NCBI GenBank assembly: GCA_024643545.1
Contig: JAHEMR010000015.1
Coordinates: forward strand, 1 to 33,319
Direction of reading: 5' to 3'
DNA from: Crocinitomicaceae bacterium
Lineage (GTDB): Bacteria; Bacteroidota; Bacteroidia; Flavobacteriales_D; Crocinitomicaceae
Length of the DNA stretch: 33,319 nucleotides
Part shown: positions 27,073 through 33,319 of the stretch, in pieces
How the letters are laid out: the number at the start of each line of letters is the position of its first letter
How positions within the stretch are numbered: position 1 is the first letter of the stretch
The notes under the pieces: model-generated
Seen by the model: only the letters and a program-made list of their open reading frames with translations
Databases searched by the model: none
What the model was told of the DNA's origin: nothing
Translations under genes and position numbers: made by a program

Positions 27073-27294
27073 CTAAGCTTGTCTGAAATCCTTCAACAAC
27101 TTTCCAAATAATATCAAACTTAAAAGTAGAACAAGGTAATCCTGATTTCCTTCGTGTTGATAAAAATGATTGACATATAACAGAGCCACGCCAACGCCAA
27201 CAAGTAACAAGTGCAATGACTTGCTTTTCTTTTGGACAAGATACATCGCTATACAGACAAGCGGAATAATGGAAAGGATAAGGAAAGTATTCAT
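27073..27294 (-). CDS. Small two-helix membrane protein, unknown function
   Basis: A 73-residue protein with an N-terminal hydrophobic segment (2-20), a KKSKS turn, two further hydrophobic stretches (27-42 and 52-66) and a basic end (KLLKDFRQA). No family recognised. It precedes the Crp-type gene by 15 bp on the same strand, so the two are probably in one operon. Its coding status rests on length, composition and spacing. Confidence 0.6.
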   Translation of the reverse strand: MNTFLILSIIPLVCIAMYLVQKKSKSLHLLLVGVGVALLYVNHFYQHEGNQDYLVLLLSLILFGKLLKDFRQA

Positions 27295-27480
27295 TTTCGG
27301 TTCAGTTTTAGTTTCGTAGTTTATTTGACGAATGTAAAAAGTATTTTGATACTTCCTAGGGGGAAGAGTTCTAGTTTTTATTCAAAAGGATGGATTTTTA
27401 GGTCTACATACAGAACATCGATTTTATTGGAGTAAAAAAAATAGGAGGGAAGCATCATTTTAGAAAATTCAAGAATATGA

Positions 27481-27804
27481 CTAATCCTTCGAAATGAAGC
27501 GATCATAAAACATTCCTGTTCCTTTTGCATCGAGTCTGCCAACAATAATTTCACAAGAACTTTTTGATAATTCCATCCCCGGTCTTAAATGAACATGTGC
27601 TCTTGCTCCAGTCGGCAATTGTTTATCTTCCGTATCATTTTGATTCAGCTCTGCGATTTCCATCAGCAATTTCGCTAGCGACTTTAGTCCTTCTGGATTA
27701 CCATGAATCAACACTTCACTCCAAGTACTTGTTTCGCCATAGTGTTCGTCCTCTTGGTGCGAAATAAATACATCCAATTCTCCTTGAATATTTATATCCT
27801 TCAT
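27481..27804 (-). CDS. Imm32-family immunity-like protein
   Basis: From ATG 27804 (MKDINIQGELDVF) the product has 107 residues; a TTG at 27813 adds three codons. The IHGNPEGLKSLAKLLMEIAELNQ segment, LPTGARAHVHLRPG and SCEIIVGRLDAKGTGMFYDRFI resemble Imm32, described as an immunity family of polymorphic toxin systems. No toxin gene adjoins it, so it is an orphan here, and such domains also occur outside toxin loci. The call is from memory of the family pattern. Confidence 0.65.
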   Translation of the reverse strand: MKDINIQGELDVFISHQEDEHYGETSTWSEVLIHGNPEGLKSLAKLLMEIAELNQNDTEDKQLPTGARAHVHLRPGMELSKSSCEIIVGRLDAKGTGMFYDRFISKD

Positions 27805-27920
27805 TTGATTCAATTTTACATTTTAATTTTAGTTGAAAATTTATATCAAGAACCAAAAAAAGTTAAAGTTGACAAATCCTTCAACTATCAAATGTAAGTG
27901 AAATTCCTAACTAACGAAGA

Positions 27921-27942
27921 AGCCGATCATTACTGACCGGCT
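27921..27942 (-). terminator. Hairpin downstream of the DoxX operon
   Basis: AGCCG (27921-27925) and CGGCT (27938-27942) enclose an inner TCA/TGA stem. On minus-strand RNA a G-U pair closes the gap and makes a 9-bp stem with a 4-base loop. It lies 34 bases after the stop of the 27976-28215 gene. The T-run on that strand is poor. Confidence 0.5.
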
Positions 27943-27975
27943 GTTCTGATTTTTATTTTCGGAATTCAATCTTGT

Positions 27976-28215
27976 TTACTTATCATTCAAACCTCCTAAA
28001 ACTAACATCCCCCAAAAAATCGTCAAATGCACGTATAAAATAACTCTATGCCATGTTGGACGATCATACCAACTTGTCATTTGATTGAAGGGGTCAAAAG
28101 CCAATCCAATTCCAAAGCATGCCGCGGCTTGTAAGTAATCCTTATTAAAAAATGCCTGATAGGATCCTAGCAGAATGAAACCAATATATAAGTATTTATT
28201 GAATGGTGAATTCAT
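27976..28215 (-). CDS. Small membrane protein, unknown function
   Basis: A 79-residue protein with hydrophobic segments at about 8-22, 28-42 and 58-75, separated by the polar stretch FDPFNQMTSWYDRPTWHR. No family recognised with confidence. It is 19 bp after the DoxX gene on the same strand and probably cotranscribed. A hairpin at 27921-27942 would end the unit. Confidence 0.65.
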   Translation of the reverse strand: MNSPFNKYLYIGFILLGSYQAFFNKDYLQAAACFGIGLAFDPFNQMTSWYDRPTWHRVILYVHLTIFWGMLVLGGLNDK

Positions 28216-28234
28216 CTGACATTCGTTTAAAAAC

Positions 28235-28615
28235 TCAATCTTGTTTCGTTAAAATTCTTGTTCTTAATTCAGGGAAGCGATAGACTGCGACCATACATAA
28301 GACTGCTTGGATTACACAAGGAGCAATTACGGATTCTCCATGTTCCAAATGTGTGGCAATGGCTCCACCCATGTATGCTGCTAGGAGTAAGGTTCCTACA
28401 ATTCCCGTTCTTGGAATAATGAAAAGAATGACAGAAACGAGTTCAATCAATCCAATTGTCAAATACATTGTTGAATTCAACCCAAATTCTTCTCCCATTT
28501 TAAGCGCTTCTGGGTTAGCAGTCAATTTACCGATGGAACTTGCGATAAAAACGAAAGATACCAATCCTGTTAGCACCCAATACGTGATTTTTTTTGTGTT
28601 CATTGTTGTTTTCAT
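28235..28615 (-). CDS. DoxX-family membrane protein
   Basis: A 126-residue protein with four predicted transmembrane helices. It shows the DoxX-like FIASSIGKLTANPEALKMG, GLIELVSVILFIIPRTG and LLAAYMGGAIATHLEHG segments. DoxX-like proteins are widespread small membrane proteins, some linked to thiosulfate:quinone oxidation or redox stress; most, including this type, have no assigned activity. ATG 28603 is an alternative start four codons in. It heads a two-gene unit and lies just past the marR-pirin-OYE cluster, so a redox link is possible but unproven. Confidence 0.88.
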   Translation of the reverse strand: MKTTMNTKKITYWVLTGLVSFVFIASSIGKLTANPEALKMGEEFGLNSTMYLTIGLIELVSVILFIIPRTGIVGTLLLAAYMGGAIATHLEHGESVIAPCVIQAVLCMVAVYRFPELRTRILTKQD

Positions 28616-28734
28616 TTATGTGTTAAAAATATAAAAAAGTTTAAAATCAGATCTCTTGTCAGCTTTTAAATAGGAAAAACGAAGGTTATTGACCTAGGCT
28701 CCTCGATGAAAAAGCTATACAAAAATCCATTTTA

Positions 28735-29811
28735 CTAGTCTAACGTTGGATAATCAATGTATCCTTGGTCTTGTCCGCCGTACATCGTTGCTCTATCAGG
28801 TTCGTTCAATGAAGCATTAACTTCAAAACGTTTTGGCAGGTCTGGATTGGAGATAAACAAAGATCCGTAAGAAATCATTGTTGCGCCTCCTTTTTCTAAT
28901 TCAGCTTCTCCGGATTCACGTGTATATCCTCCATTCGCAATGATCATATGTTTTGTTGCTGGACTGAAAACACCCATAACATCTCTTGGATATTGAGGAA
29001 GGTTGTCTGTTGGGAACATGGCATTCATCAACTGGACATACGCTAATGGTAATTTGTCCAATTCCCCAAGTAAATAGTGGTACAAGGAAGTTGGATCGCT
29101 ATCAATGATGCTGTTGTATGGAATACTTGGTGAAAGTTTGATTCCGACTTTATCCGCACCTAGTGCTTCCACCATTGCATCCATTATTTCCACGACAAAT
29201 CGACTTCTGTTTTCGATGGAACCACCGTATTCATCTGTACGTTGATTTGAACTTTCAACCAAGAATTGATTCGGCAAATAGCCAAAAGCGGCATGAAGTT
29301 CAACCCCGTCAAATCCAGCTTCCATCGCGTTAATCGCTGCTTGTTTGTATTCCTGAACAATGGACTTCACTTCTTCCGTACTTAATTCACGAGGAGTCTC
29401 ATAATCCTTCATTCCTTCCATCGTAAAATGCTGCTGTCCTTGAATGGCAATAGGGGAGGGAGCAACCGGCAATTCGCCATTTTTCACGAGTGAGTGTCCA
29501 ACACGCCCCGTATGCCATAGTTGTGCGTAAATCGCTCCACCTTCTTGATGTACTGCATCCGTTACTTTTTTCCAAGCGGCAATTTGCTCGTCTGTGTAAA
29601 TTCCAGGTGTCATTGGACTTCCCGTTGCTTGCTTGGAAATGTTAATAGCTTCTGAGATAATGAGTCCTGCGCTGGATCTTTGTTTGTAGTAAAGAACGGT
29701 TGATGGACCAACAACGCCATTAAAATCAGCACGAGAACGCGTCATCGGCGCCATGGCCAAGCTGTTCTTCAATGTTAGATTCCCGATTTTTGTTTCTTTT
29801 AAAAGTTTCAT
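28735..29811 (-). CDS. Old Yellow Enzyme-family alkene reductase (FMN)
   Basis: A 358-residue FMN-dependent NAD(P)H oxidoreductase that should reduce activated C=C bonds of enals, quinones or nitro compounds. The barrel carries APMTRSRA with Thr24, AQLWHTGRVG, ELHAAFGYLPNQFL with His173 and catalytic Tyr178, and RTDEYGGSIENRSRF. The residue that pairs with His173 in classical enzymes (Asn or His) is Phe176 here. It is cytoplasmic, with no signal. The gene follows pirin by 27 bp and is probably cotranscribed with it under the MarR protein. Confidence 0.94.
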   Translation of the reverse strand: MKLLKETKIGNLTLKNSLAMAPMTRSRADFNGVVGPSTVLYYKQRSSAGLIISEAINISKQATGSPMTPGIYTDEQIAAWKKVTDAVHQEGGAIYAQLWHTGRVGHSLVKNGELPVAPSPIAIQGQQHFTMEGMKDYETPRELSTEEVKSIVQEYKQAAINAMEAGFDGVELHAAFGYLPNQFLVESSNQRTDEYGGSIENRSRFVVEIMDAMVEALGADKVGIKLSPSIPYNSIIDSDPTSLYHYLLGELDKLPLAYVQLMNAMFPTDNLPQYPRDVMGVFSPATKHMIIANGGYTRESGEAELEKGGATMISYGSLFISNPDLPKRFEVNASLNEPDRATMYGGQDQGYIDYPTLD

Positions 29812-29838
29812 TTGTTTGGATTTAGAGTTGATTAAAAA

Positions 29839-30672
29839 TTAAATTGTGCCCATTTTCCCAGAATGGTAATCGTCCATCACTTGTTGAATTTGCTCCATAT
29901 TATTCATTACAAACGAGGCATAGCCGACAATAGGTTCGTTCAGTGGTTTTCCACCAATTAATAGGAAGTGACTGTCCTCGGAGGACGAGATTTTCAAGGT
30001 ATCTCCATCCTTTTCAAAAGCGGTCATCGAAGTGGGAAGGAGTGTTTTACCATCAACAAGAATGGTTCCATTGACCATATACAATCCGAGTGTATTTCCT
30101 TCGATTAGTGGAATGGTTATTTCCTCGTTAGCGGGAAGGTGACATTCGTACATAAAAGCAGGGGATAAGCTTTGAACAGGGGATTGCTTTCCGTTTAATT
30201 CTCCGCAAAGCACTTTTAATGTTGCTTTTCCTATAGTAACTACGGGTAAATTAGTAGAAGGATAATGGGAAAAATCTGGTTCGATGAACTTTTGTTTGGC
30301 TGGAAGTGAAATCCAGAATTGTAATCCGTGAACCGTTTCTGGTTCTGTTCTATTTTCATTCATTCCTTCAGCGTGAACGATTCCGCGACCCGCTTGCATC
30401 CATGCTACGTCGCCTGTATGCACAATTGCATCATTTCCAAGACTATCCTGATGACGGTTACTTCCTTCGAACAGGTAGGTAATCGTTGAAATTCCAGCAT
30501 GTGGGTGAGGAGGAACGCCCGGACTTCCCGGAATTCGTAGCATTGGACCAAAATGATCTAAAAACACAAAGGGATCAATGTGCTCAACAGCACTGGGAAT
30601 AACTTGTCGAACGTGTGGACCCATGCTTGCGCTTTTGGGAGCCATGCTGGAATGTGTGATTTTTTTATGCAT
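29839..30672 (-). CDS. Pirin-family protein
   Basis: A 277-residue bicupin. The metal ligands of characterised pirins are conserved: His56 and His58 in PPHPHAG, then His100 and Glu102 in GRGIVHAEG. Bacterial pirins are iron proteins; some are quercetin 2,3-dioxygenases and others stress-linked binding partners, so the reaction is uncertain. ATG 30672 is used; internal ATG codons at residues 10 and 17 are possible. It sits between marR and OYE. A 12-bp palindrome (30684-30695) lies 11 bases before its start. Confidence 0.92.
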   Translation of the reverse strand: MHKKITHSSMAPKSASMGPHVRQVIPSAVEHIDPFVFLDHFGPMLRIPGSPGVPPHPHAGISTITYLFEGSNRHQDSLGNDAIVHTGDVAWMQAGRGIVHAEGMNENRTEPETVHGLQFWISLPAKQKFIEPDFSHYPSTNLPVVTIGKATLKVLCGELNGKQSPVQSLSPAFMYECHLPANEEITIPLIEGNTLGLYMVNGTILVDGKTLLPTSMTAFEKDGDTLKISSSEDSHFLLIGGKPLNEPIVGYASFVMNNMEQIQQVMDDYHSGKMGTI

Positions 30673-30683
30673 GTTTTTTTTAC

Positions 30684-30695
30684 TTGTAGGTACAA
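30684..30695. promoter_or_regulatory. Candidate MarR operator before pirin-OYE
   Basis: TTGTA-GG-TACAA is a perfect palindrome. It lies in the 41-bp gap between marR and pirin, 11 bases before the pirin ATG. With its flank it shares a 16-base pattern (TTAGTTRTACCTACAA) with the site upstream of marR, in inverted orientation. Confidence 0.6.
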
Positions 30696-30713
30696 CTAAT
30701 TAGTTAATTTTTT

Positions 30714-31169
30714 TTAGCTTCCTCTCAGTTTATCCAATAAGGAATTCAAAGTCTTCGCTTCAGATTCATCCAGTTGATTGAACTCACTAACTTTTGATTG
30801 CAGGATAGATTCAATATCCGTAAGGAGCGACAATCCTTGTTCAGCAATGGAAATTTGGTATTCCCGTTTGTCACGGTCCGACTGCAGAACAGAAATCAGG
30901 TTTTTATCCTTCAATTTTTTAATGAGTAGGGTGACATTGGAATTTGGTGCGATCATGCGTGAAAGAATATCCTTTTGACACATCGCATTTGGATGACTTC
31001 CCTTTAAAATTCGGAGGACATTGAATTGTTCATGCGTTACATTGAATGGTTTCAATACAGCAGAAATCCGGTTATTTAACCAGTTCGCTGTAAACAAAAC
31101 ATTGATGTTCGCCTTTACGAGCTCATTACCAAACTTTCGTTGTTTTATTTCTTGTTCAATGGATGCCAT
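30714..31169 (-). CDS. MarR-family transcriptional regulator
   Basis: A 151-residue winged-helix protein. The DNA-binding part spans about residues 45-105 (EQFNVLRILKGSHPNAMCQKDILSRM, then NSNVTLLIKKLKDKNLISVLQS), followed by the wing SDRDKREYQISI, with dimerisation helices at both ends. It has a single cysteine, Cys64, near the start of the HTH; this differs from OhrR, whose sensing cysteine is near the N-terminus. It should repress itself and the downstream pirin-OYE genes through the TTGTAGGTAYAA sites, with release by electrophiles or quinones as the likely signal, inferred from the neighbours. Confidence 0.92.
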   Translation of the reverse strand: MASIEQEIKQRKFGNELVKANINVLFTANWLNNRISAVLKPFNVTHEQFNVLRILKGSHPNAMCQKDILSRMIAPNSNVTLLIKKLKDKNLISVLQSDRDKREYQISIAEQGLSLLTDIESILQSKVSEFNQLDESEAKTLNSLLDKLRGS

Positions 31170-31185
31170 AACTTCAACTAGAGTA

Positions 31186-31215
31186 CAAAGATGCTAAATT
31201 TAGTTATACCTACAA
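31186..31215 (-). promoter_or_regulatory. marR promoter with overlapping operator
   Basis: On the minus strand a TTG (-33) at 31213-31215 is followed by 19 bases and then CATCTTTG (31186-31193), 7 of 8 matches to the -7 consensus with standard Bacteroidota spacing. The operator-like TTGTAGGTATAA (31204-31215) covers the -33 element, which fits autorepression. The leader to ATG 31169 is about 10 bases. Confidence 0.6.
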
Positions 31216-31229
31216 CTATTATTTTAATT

Positions 31230-31259
31230 AAAAAGCCGAATACTAATAATCGGCTTTTT
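31230..31259. terminator. Bidirectional Rho-independent terminator
   Basis: AAAAAGCCGA (31230-31239) and TCGGCTTTTT (31250-31259) form a perfect 10-bp stem with a 10-base AT loop and T-runs on both strands. It ends SDR transcripts on the minus strand and insulates the marR promoter. Confidence 0.88.
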
Positions 31260-31289
31260 TCTACTTATTTTTTCACCCCTAGTAATCTA

Positions 31290-31310
31290 AACTAAACGAG
31301 GGATTTAGTT
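31290..31310. repeat. Inverted repeat between SDR stop and terminator
   Basis: AACTAAA (31290-31296) and TTTAGTT (31304-31310) are perfect arms around a 7-base spacer. They lie 34 bases downstream of the SDR stop, before the main terminator. It could be an extra mRNA 3' stem or an operator; the sequence does not decide. Confidence 0.4.
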
Positions 31311-31344
31311 GAATAAAATTTTGATAAGAAGAATCAATACTACA

Positions 31345-32121
31345 TTACTTCAAACTAGCTAGGTTCTTTTTAATTTTCATCATGATTTTATCGGGCGTTA
31401 CTCTTGGGAGATTGCTGACAAACCAATTCATGAATCCCACGATTTTTTTGCCTTTACCGTTTAGAAATAAATCCAATCCTGCTTTTGCCACTACTTGAAC
31501 GGGCATAGGTTTATTCACGACCATCGCATTCGTTTCTCGCATGGCACTTGTATGAAAAGGTGTTTCAACATTTCCTGGGCAAAGTGCAGTTAGCACAACG
31601 CCTGTACCTTGCAATTCAGCTGAAACAGTCTCCGTAAATGCCAATACGAAACTTTTCGTGGCAGAATAAACAGAGTAATAGGGGAAGGGTAGGAATGACA
31701 AAAGCGAAGCCACGTTCAAAATCCTGCCTTTTCCTAAACGAACCATATCTGCAGCAAACAGCTTGGTTAGTCCGACAAGTGCGTTGATATTCACGGCAAT
31801 CATTTCTTCATCTTTTTTTAAAGGCATTTCAACAAAGTTGCCATAATCTCCAAATCCCGCATTGTTAATTAATCCTGTTACATAATATTGCTGTTCTTTG
31901 ACTTCATCATATAACGCTTGTGCGGCATTGGGCTCCGTCAAATCATGTAAGAGATACTCAACTGCTATGTGATATTCAGCTTTTAATTCTTTTTGCAAAC
32001 GTGATAATTTGTCCTCGCTTCTTGCTACGAGAAGCAAGTTATGTCCTTTTTGGGCTAGTTGCTTCGCCATTTCCAAGCCAATTCCTGAACTAGCTCCTGT
32101 GATTAATACATATTCTTTCAT
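31345..32121 (-). CDS. Short-chain dehydrogenase/reductase
   Basis: A 258-residue classical SDR with a Rossmann fold. The cofactor loop is GASSGIG (9-15), with an Arg at the end of strand 2 (LLLVARSEDKL) that favours NADP(H). NNAG is at 86-89, catalytic Ser139 in NVAS, and Tyr152 and Lys156 in VYSATK. The product resembles the DltE/YqjQ-like group often named SDR-family NAD(P)-dependent oxidoreductase. The substrate is unknown. A GATCTTTG box (32144-32151) lies upstream, and a terminator follows the gene. Confidence 0.92.
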   Translation of the reverse strand: MKEYVLITGASSGIGLEMAKQLAQKGHNLLLVARSEDKLSRLQKELKAEYHIAVEYLLHDLTEPNAAQALYDEVKEQQYYVTGLINNAGFGDYGNFVEMPLKKDEEMIAVNINALVGLTKLFAADMVRLGKGRILNVASLLSFLPFPYYSVYSATKSFVLAFTETVSAELQGTGVVLTALCPGNVETPFHTSAMRETNAMVVNKPMPVQVVAKAGLDLFLNGKGKKIVGFMNWFVSNLPRVTPDKIMMKIKKNLASLK

Positions 32122-32143
32122 TGATCCTTGATTTTAATTGATG

Positions 32144-32151
32144 CAAAGATC
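32144..32151 (-). promoter_or_regulatory. Possible -7 box of the SDR gene
   Basis: The minus strand reads GATCTTTG, 7 of 8 matches to TAnnTTTG, and ends 22 bases before the ATG at 32121. No clear -33 element at standard spacing. Confidence 0.3.
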
Positions 32152-32185
32152 AAACGAAGTGCAACGATGAAACGATAACAAATGT

Positions 32186-32764
32186 TTATGTTTTTTTGAG
32201 GGACGATTTTTTCAATCTACTTAAATGGATAGGAGTAACCCCCAAATAAGAAGCAATCATGTGTTGAGGAACACGGTTATGAATATTCGGATACACGTCC
32301 GTAATATGATCATACCGTTCTTTTGGCGTTCGGATATACAGGTTTTTAATTCTGTTATCGTGATAAATGAAATAATATTCCGCGATAAGTCTCCCCATTT
32401 TTTGTCCTTCAGTCAAGAATTTATACCCCCAATCAATTACACTGCGCGGCAAAACAACCAACTCCGTTTCTTCAACAGTCTGAAGTGTGTATATGGATGG
32501 TTGTGACTCGATAAAGTTGGAGTAATCGGCTACAAATTGATTCTCTAGCGCGAAATAAATGGTGTGCTCTGTTCCTTCGTTATCCGTAATTAAAATCCTG
32601 ATGATTCCTTTTTTGATGAAGAAAATTTCATTTGGAACCTCATTTGGACGACTTAAAATAGTATTTCGTTTTACGGTTTTTATAACAGCCCGATCAAGGA
32701 AGTTGTTTAATTCTTCTTCCGAGACATTGATCATTTGCTTAATTGCTTGTTTAATTTGCTCCAT
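32186..32764 (-). CDS. Crp/Fnr-family transcriptional regulator
   Basis: From ATG 32764 (MEQIKQAIKQMINVSEEEL) the product has 192 residues, the same size as the other Crp-type protein in the window. The frame extends 29 codons upstream to 32851, but that part is basic and non-homologous. The cyclic-nucleotide-like beta-roll covers about 18-115 (IFFIKKGIIRILITDNEG, then ALENQFVADYSNFI) and the HTH about 155-190 (VPQHMIASYLGVTPIHLSRLKK). No Fnr-type cysteine cluster is seen. It lies 64 bp before the SDR gene on the same strand and could control it. Confidence 0.88.
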   Translation of the reverse strand: MEQIKQAIKQMINVSEEELNNFLDRAVIKTVKRNTILSRPNEVPNEIFFIKKGIIRILITDNEGTEHTIYFALENQFVADYSNFIESQPSIYTLQTVEETELVVLPRSVIDWGYKFLTEGQKMGRLIAEYYFIYHDNRIKNLYIRTPKERYDHITDVYPNIHNRVPQHMIASYLGVTPIHLSRLKKSSLKKT

Positions 32765-32803
32765 TGAATAGCAATATCGGTGAAGTATTTCGGTTTTGCA
32801 AAT

Positions 32804-32875
32804 TAAACTAGATTTTTTGCGGAATTTCAAAATCCTGAACTTTCGATTCAACTTTTGGATGTCAATTCTAGTTTA
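32804..32875. repeat. 9-bp inverted repeat upstream of the Crp/Fnr gene
   Basis: TAAACTAGA (32804-32812) and TCTAGTTTA (32867-32875) are perfect arms separated by 54 bases in the intergenic region before the regulator. Possible paired half-sites for autoregulation, but it could be chance in AT-rich DNA. Confidence 0.3.
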
Positions 32876-32926
32876 GAAAAGAAATCTTTTAAATTAAAAC
32901 TAAGAAACAGATAAGACAGTTATTAA

Positions 32927-33319
32927 TTAATGACAAACTTCGTTAAAAGCACCAGAGAATATTAAAAAGTCATTCACATCAGTTATTCCGTCAGAATTAA
33001 TGTCCGTTGGAGTAGCAAAAACATTTGTATCTCCAAATGCACCAGCGAAAATCAAGAAGTCATTCACATCGGTAATTCCGTCATTATTAAAGTCTGTAGC
33101 ACAAGAAACAACAACATTGATTGTTCCTGTTGCATTGACACTTGCACAACCTCCGGTTAAAGGAATGGAATAACTAAAGTTACCACTTGCTGTTGGGGTT
33201 CCTGAAATGGTAATTGTATTCGATGCCCACGCTGCAGTTACTCCTGCAGGTAATCCAGTTGCTGATCCTATTCCTGTCGCACCTGTTGTTGTATGGGTGA
33301 TGTCCGTTAAAGCTGTGTT
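32927..33319 (-). CDS. C-terminal part of a secreted protein with Ig-like domain and two dockerin-like repeats
   Basis: An open frame enters from the right window edge and stops at 32927 (TAA); 130 residues are visible. The first 65 residues ([19 protein letters not shown], then [17 protein letters not shown]) form a putative Ig-like unit of the kind found in tandem in large Bacteroidota adhesins. The end carries two near-identical calcium loops, [13 protein letters not shown] and [13 protein letters not shown], each followed by LIF and GAF and matching the D-x-N-x-D-G...D dockerin/EF-hand pattern. The protein ends NEVCH without a T9SS sorting domain. Start and full length lie outside the window. 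Confidence 0.85.
   Translation of the reverse strand, partial: NTALTDITHTTTGATGIGSATGLPAGVTAAWASNTITISGTPTASGNFSYSIPLTGGCASVNATGTINVVVSCATDFNNDGITDVNDFLIFAGAFGDTNVFATPTDINSDGITDVNDFLIFSGAFNEVCH

Noticed and set aside
32765..32851. 29-codon upstream extension of the second Crp/Fnr gene
   Set aside because: The added segment is basic and unlike the family; ATG 32764 gives the standard length of 192.

Overview
The window looks like a Bacteroidota chromosome, most likely Flavobacteriales and possibly the Fluviicola/Crocinitomicaceae neighbourhood. Reasons seen in the sequence: AT-rich DNA, upstream boxes of the TAnnTTTG type, no clear Shine-Dalgarno pattern, signal peptides ending in A/G-Q, Cys-Lys-Asp lipoproteins, a TonB receptor with a carboxypeptidase-like N-terminal domain, and an ISAon1/ISL3-type transposase tail. 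The genus is an inference. Most genes lie on the minus strand.

Layout. 1-405: the 3' end of an IS transposase, a duplicated 30-bp intergenic sequence, a terminator and a tRNA-Arg(ACG). 576-4543: a SOUL haem-binding protein, acetyl-CoA synthetase and a GH13 amylase lipoprotein. 4704-5322: a HigBA-type toxin-antitoxin pair. 5323-14736: a compact galactan/galactose locus. Six minus-strand genes (galM, GH53 endo-galactanase, GH2 glycosidase, galK, galT, sodium/galactose symporter) overlap or sit a few bases apart, with a GntR-type sugar-responsive regulator divergent from galM. 14731-17668: a methyltransferase, a small membrane protein, a LOG phosphoribohydrolase and an exported endonuclease/exonuclease/phosphatase-fold protein with a secreted partner. 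17750-20245: an exported catalase-peroxidase with its terminator and promoter. 20250-22589: small genes (GNAT, dimeric-barrel proteins, DUF4287, secreted unknowns). 22622-25911: a TonB-dependent receptor followed by an exported polysaccharide deacetylase. 26051-28615: two small regulatory/membrane gene groups and an Imm32-like protein. 28735-31169: marR, pirin and Old Yellow Enzyme, with a shared operator-like motif. 31345-33319: a short-chain dehydrogenase, a second Crp/Fnr regulator, and the C-terminal part of a large secreted protein ending in two dockerin-like calcium repeats.

How the genes work together. The best-supported system is galactan use. The GH53 lipoprotein would cut beta-1,4-galactan, the GH2 enzyme would release galactose, the symporter would import it, and GalM, GalK and GalT would start the Leloir pathway. 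The locus has no SusC/SusD pair and no galE. Three TACCAGT repeats in the galM/regulator gap are a candidate operator. A second coherent unit is marR-pirin-OYE, probably an electrophile or quinone response, with TTGTAGGTAYAA sites before marR and before pirin. I did not find a convincing wholly new system. The points most worth checking are the MarR operator pair, the changed active-site residue of the Old Yellow Enzyme, the exported KatG, the SusCD-free galactan operon and the dockerin-like tail.
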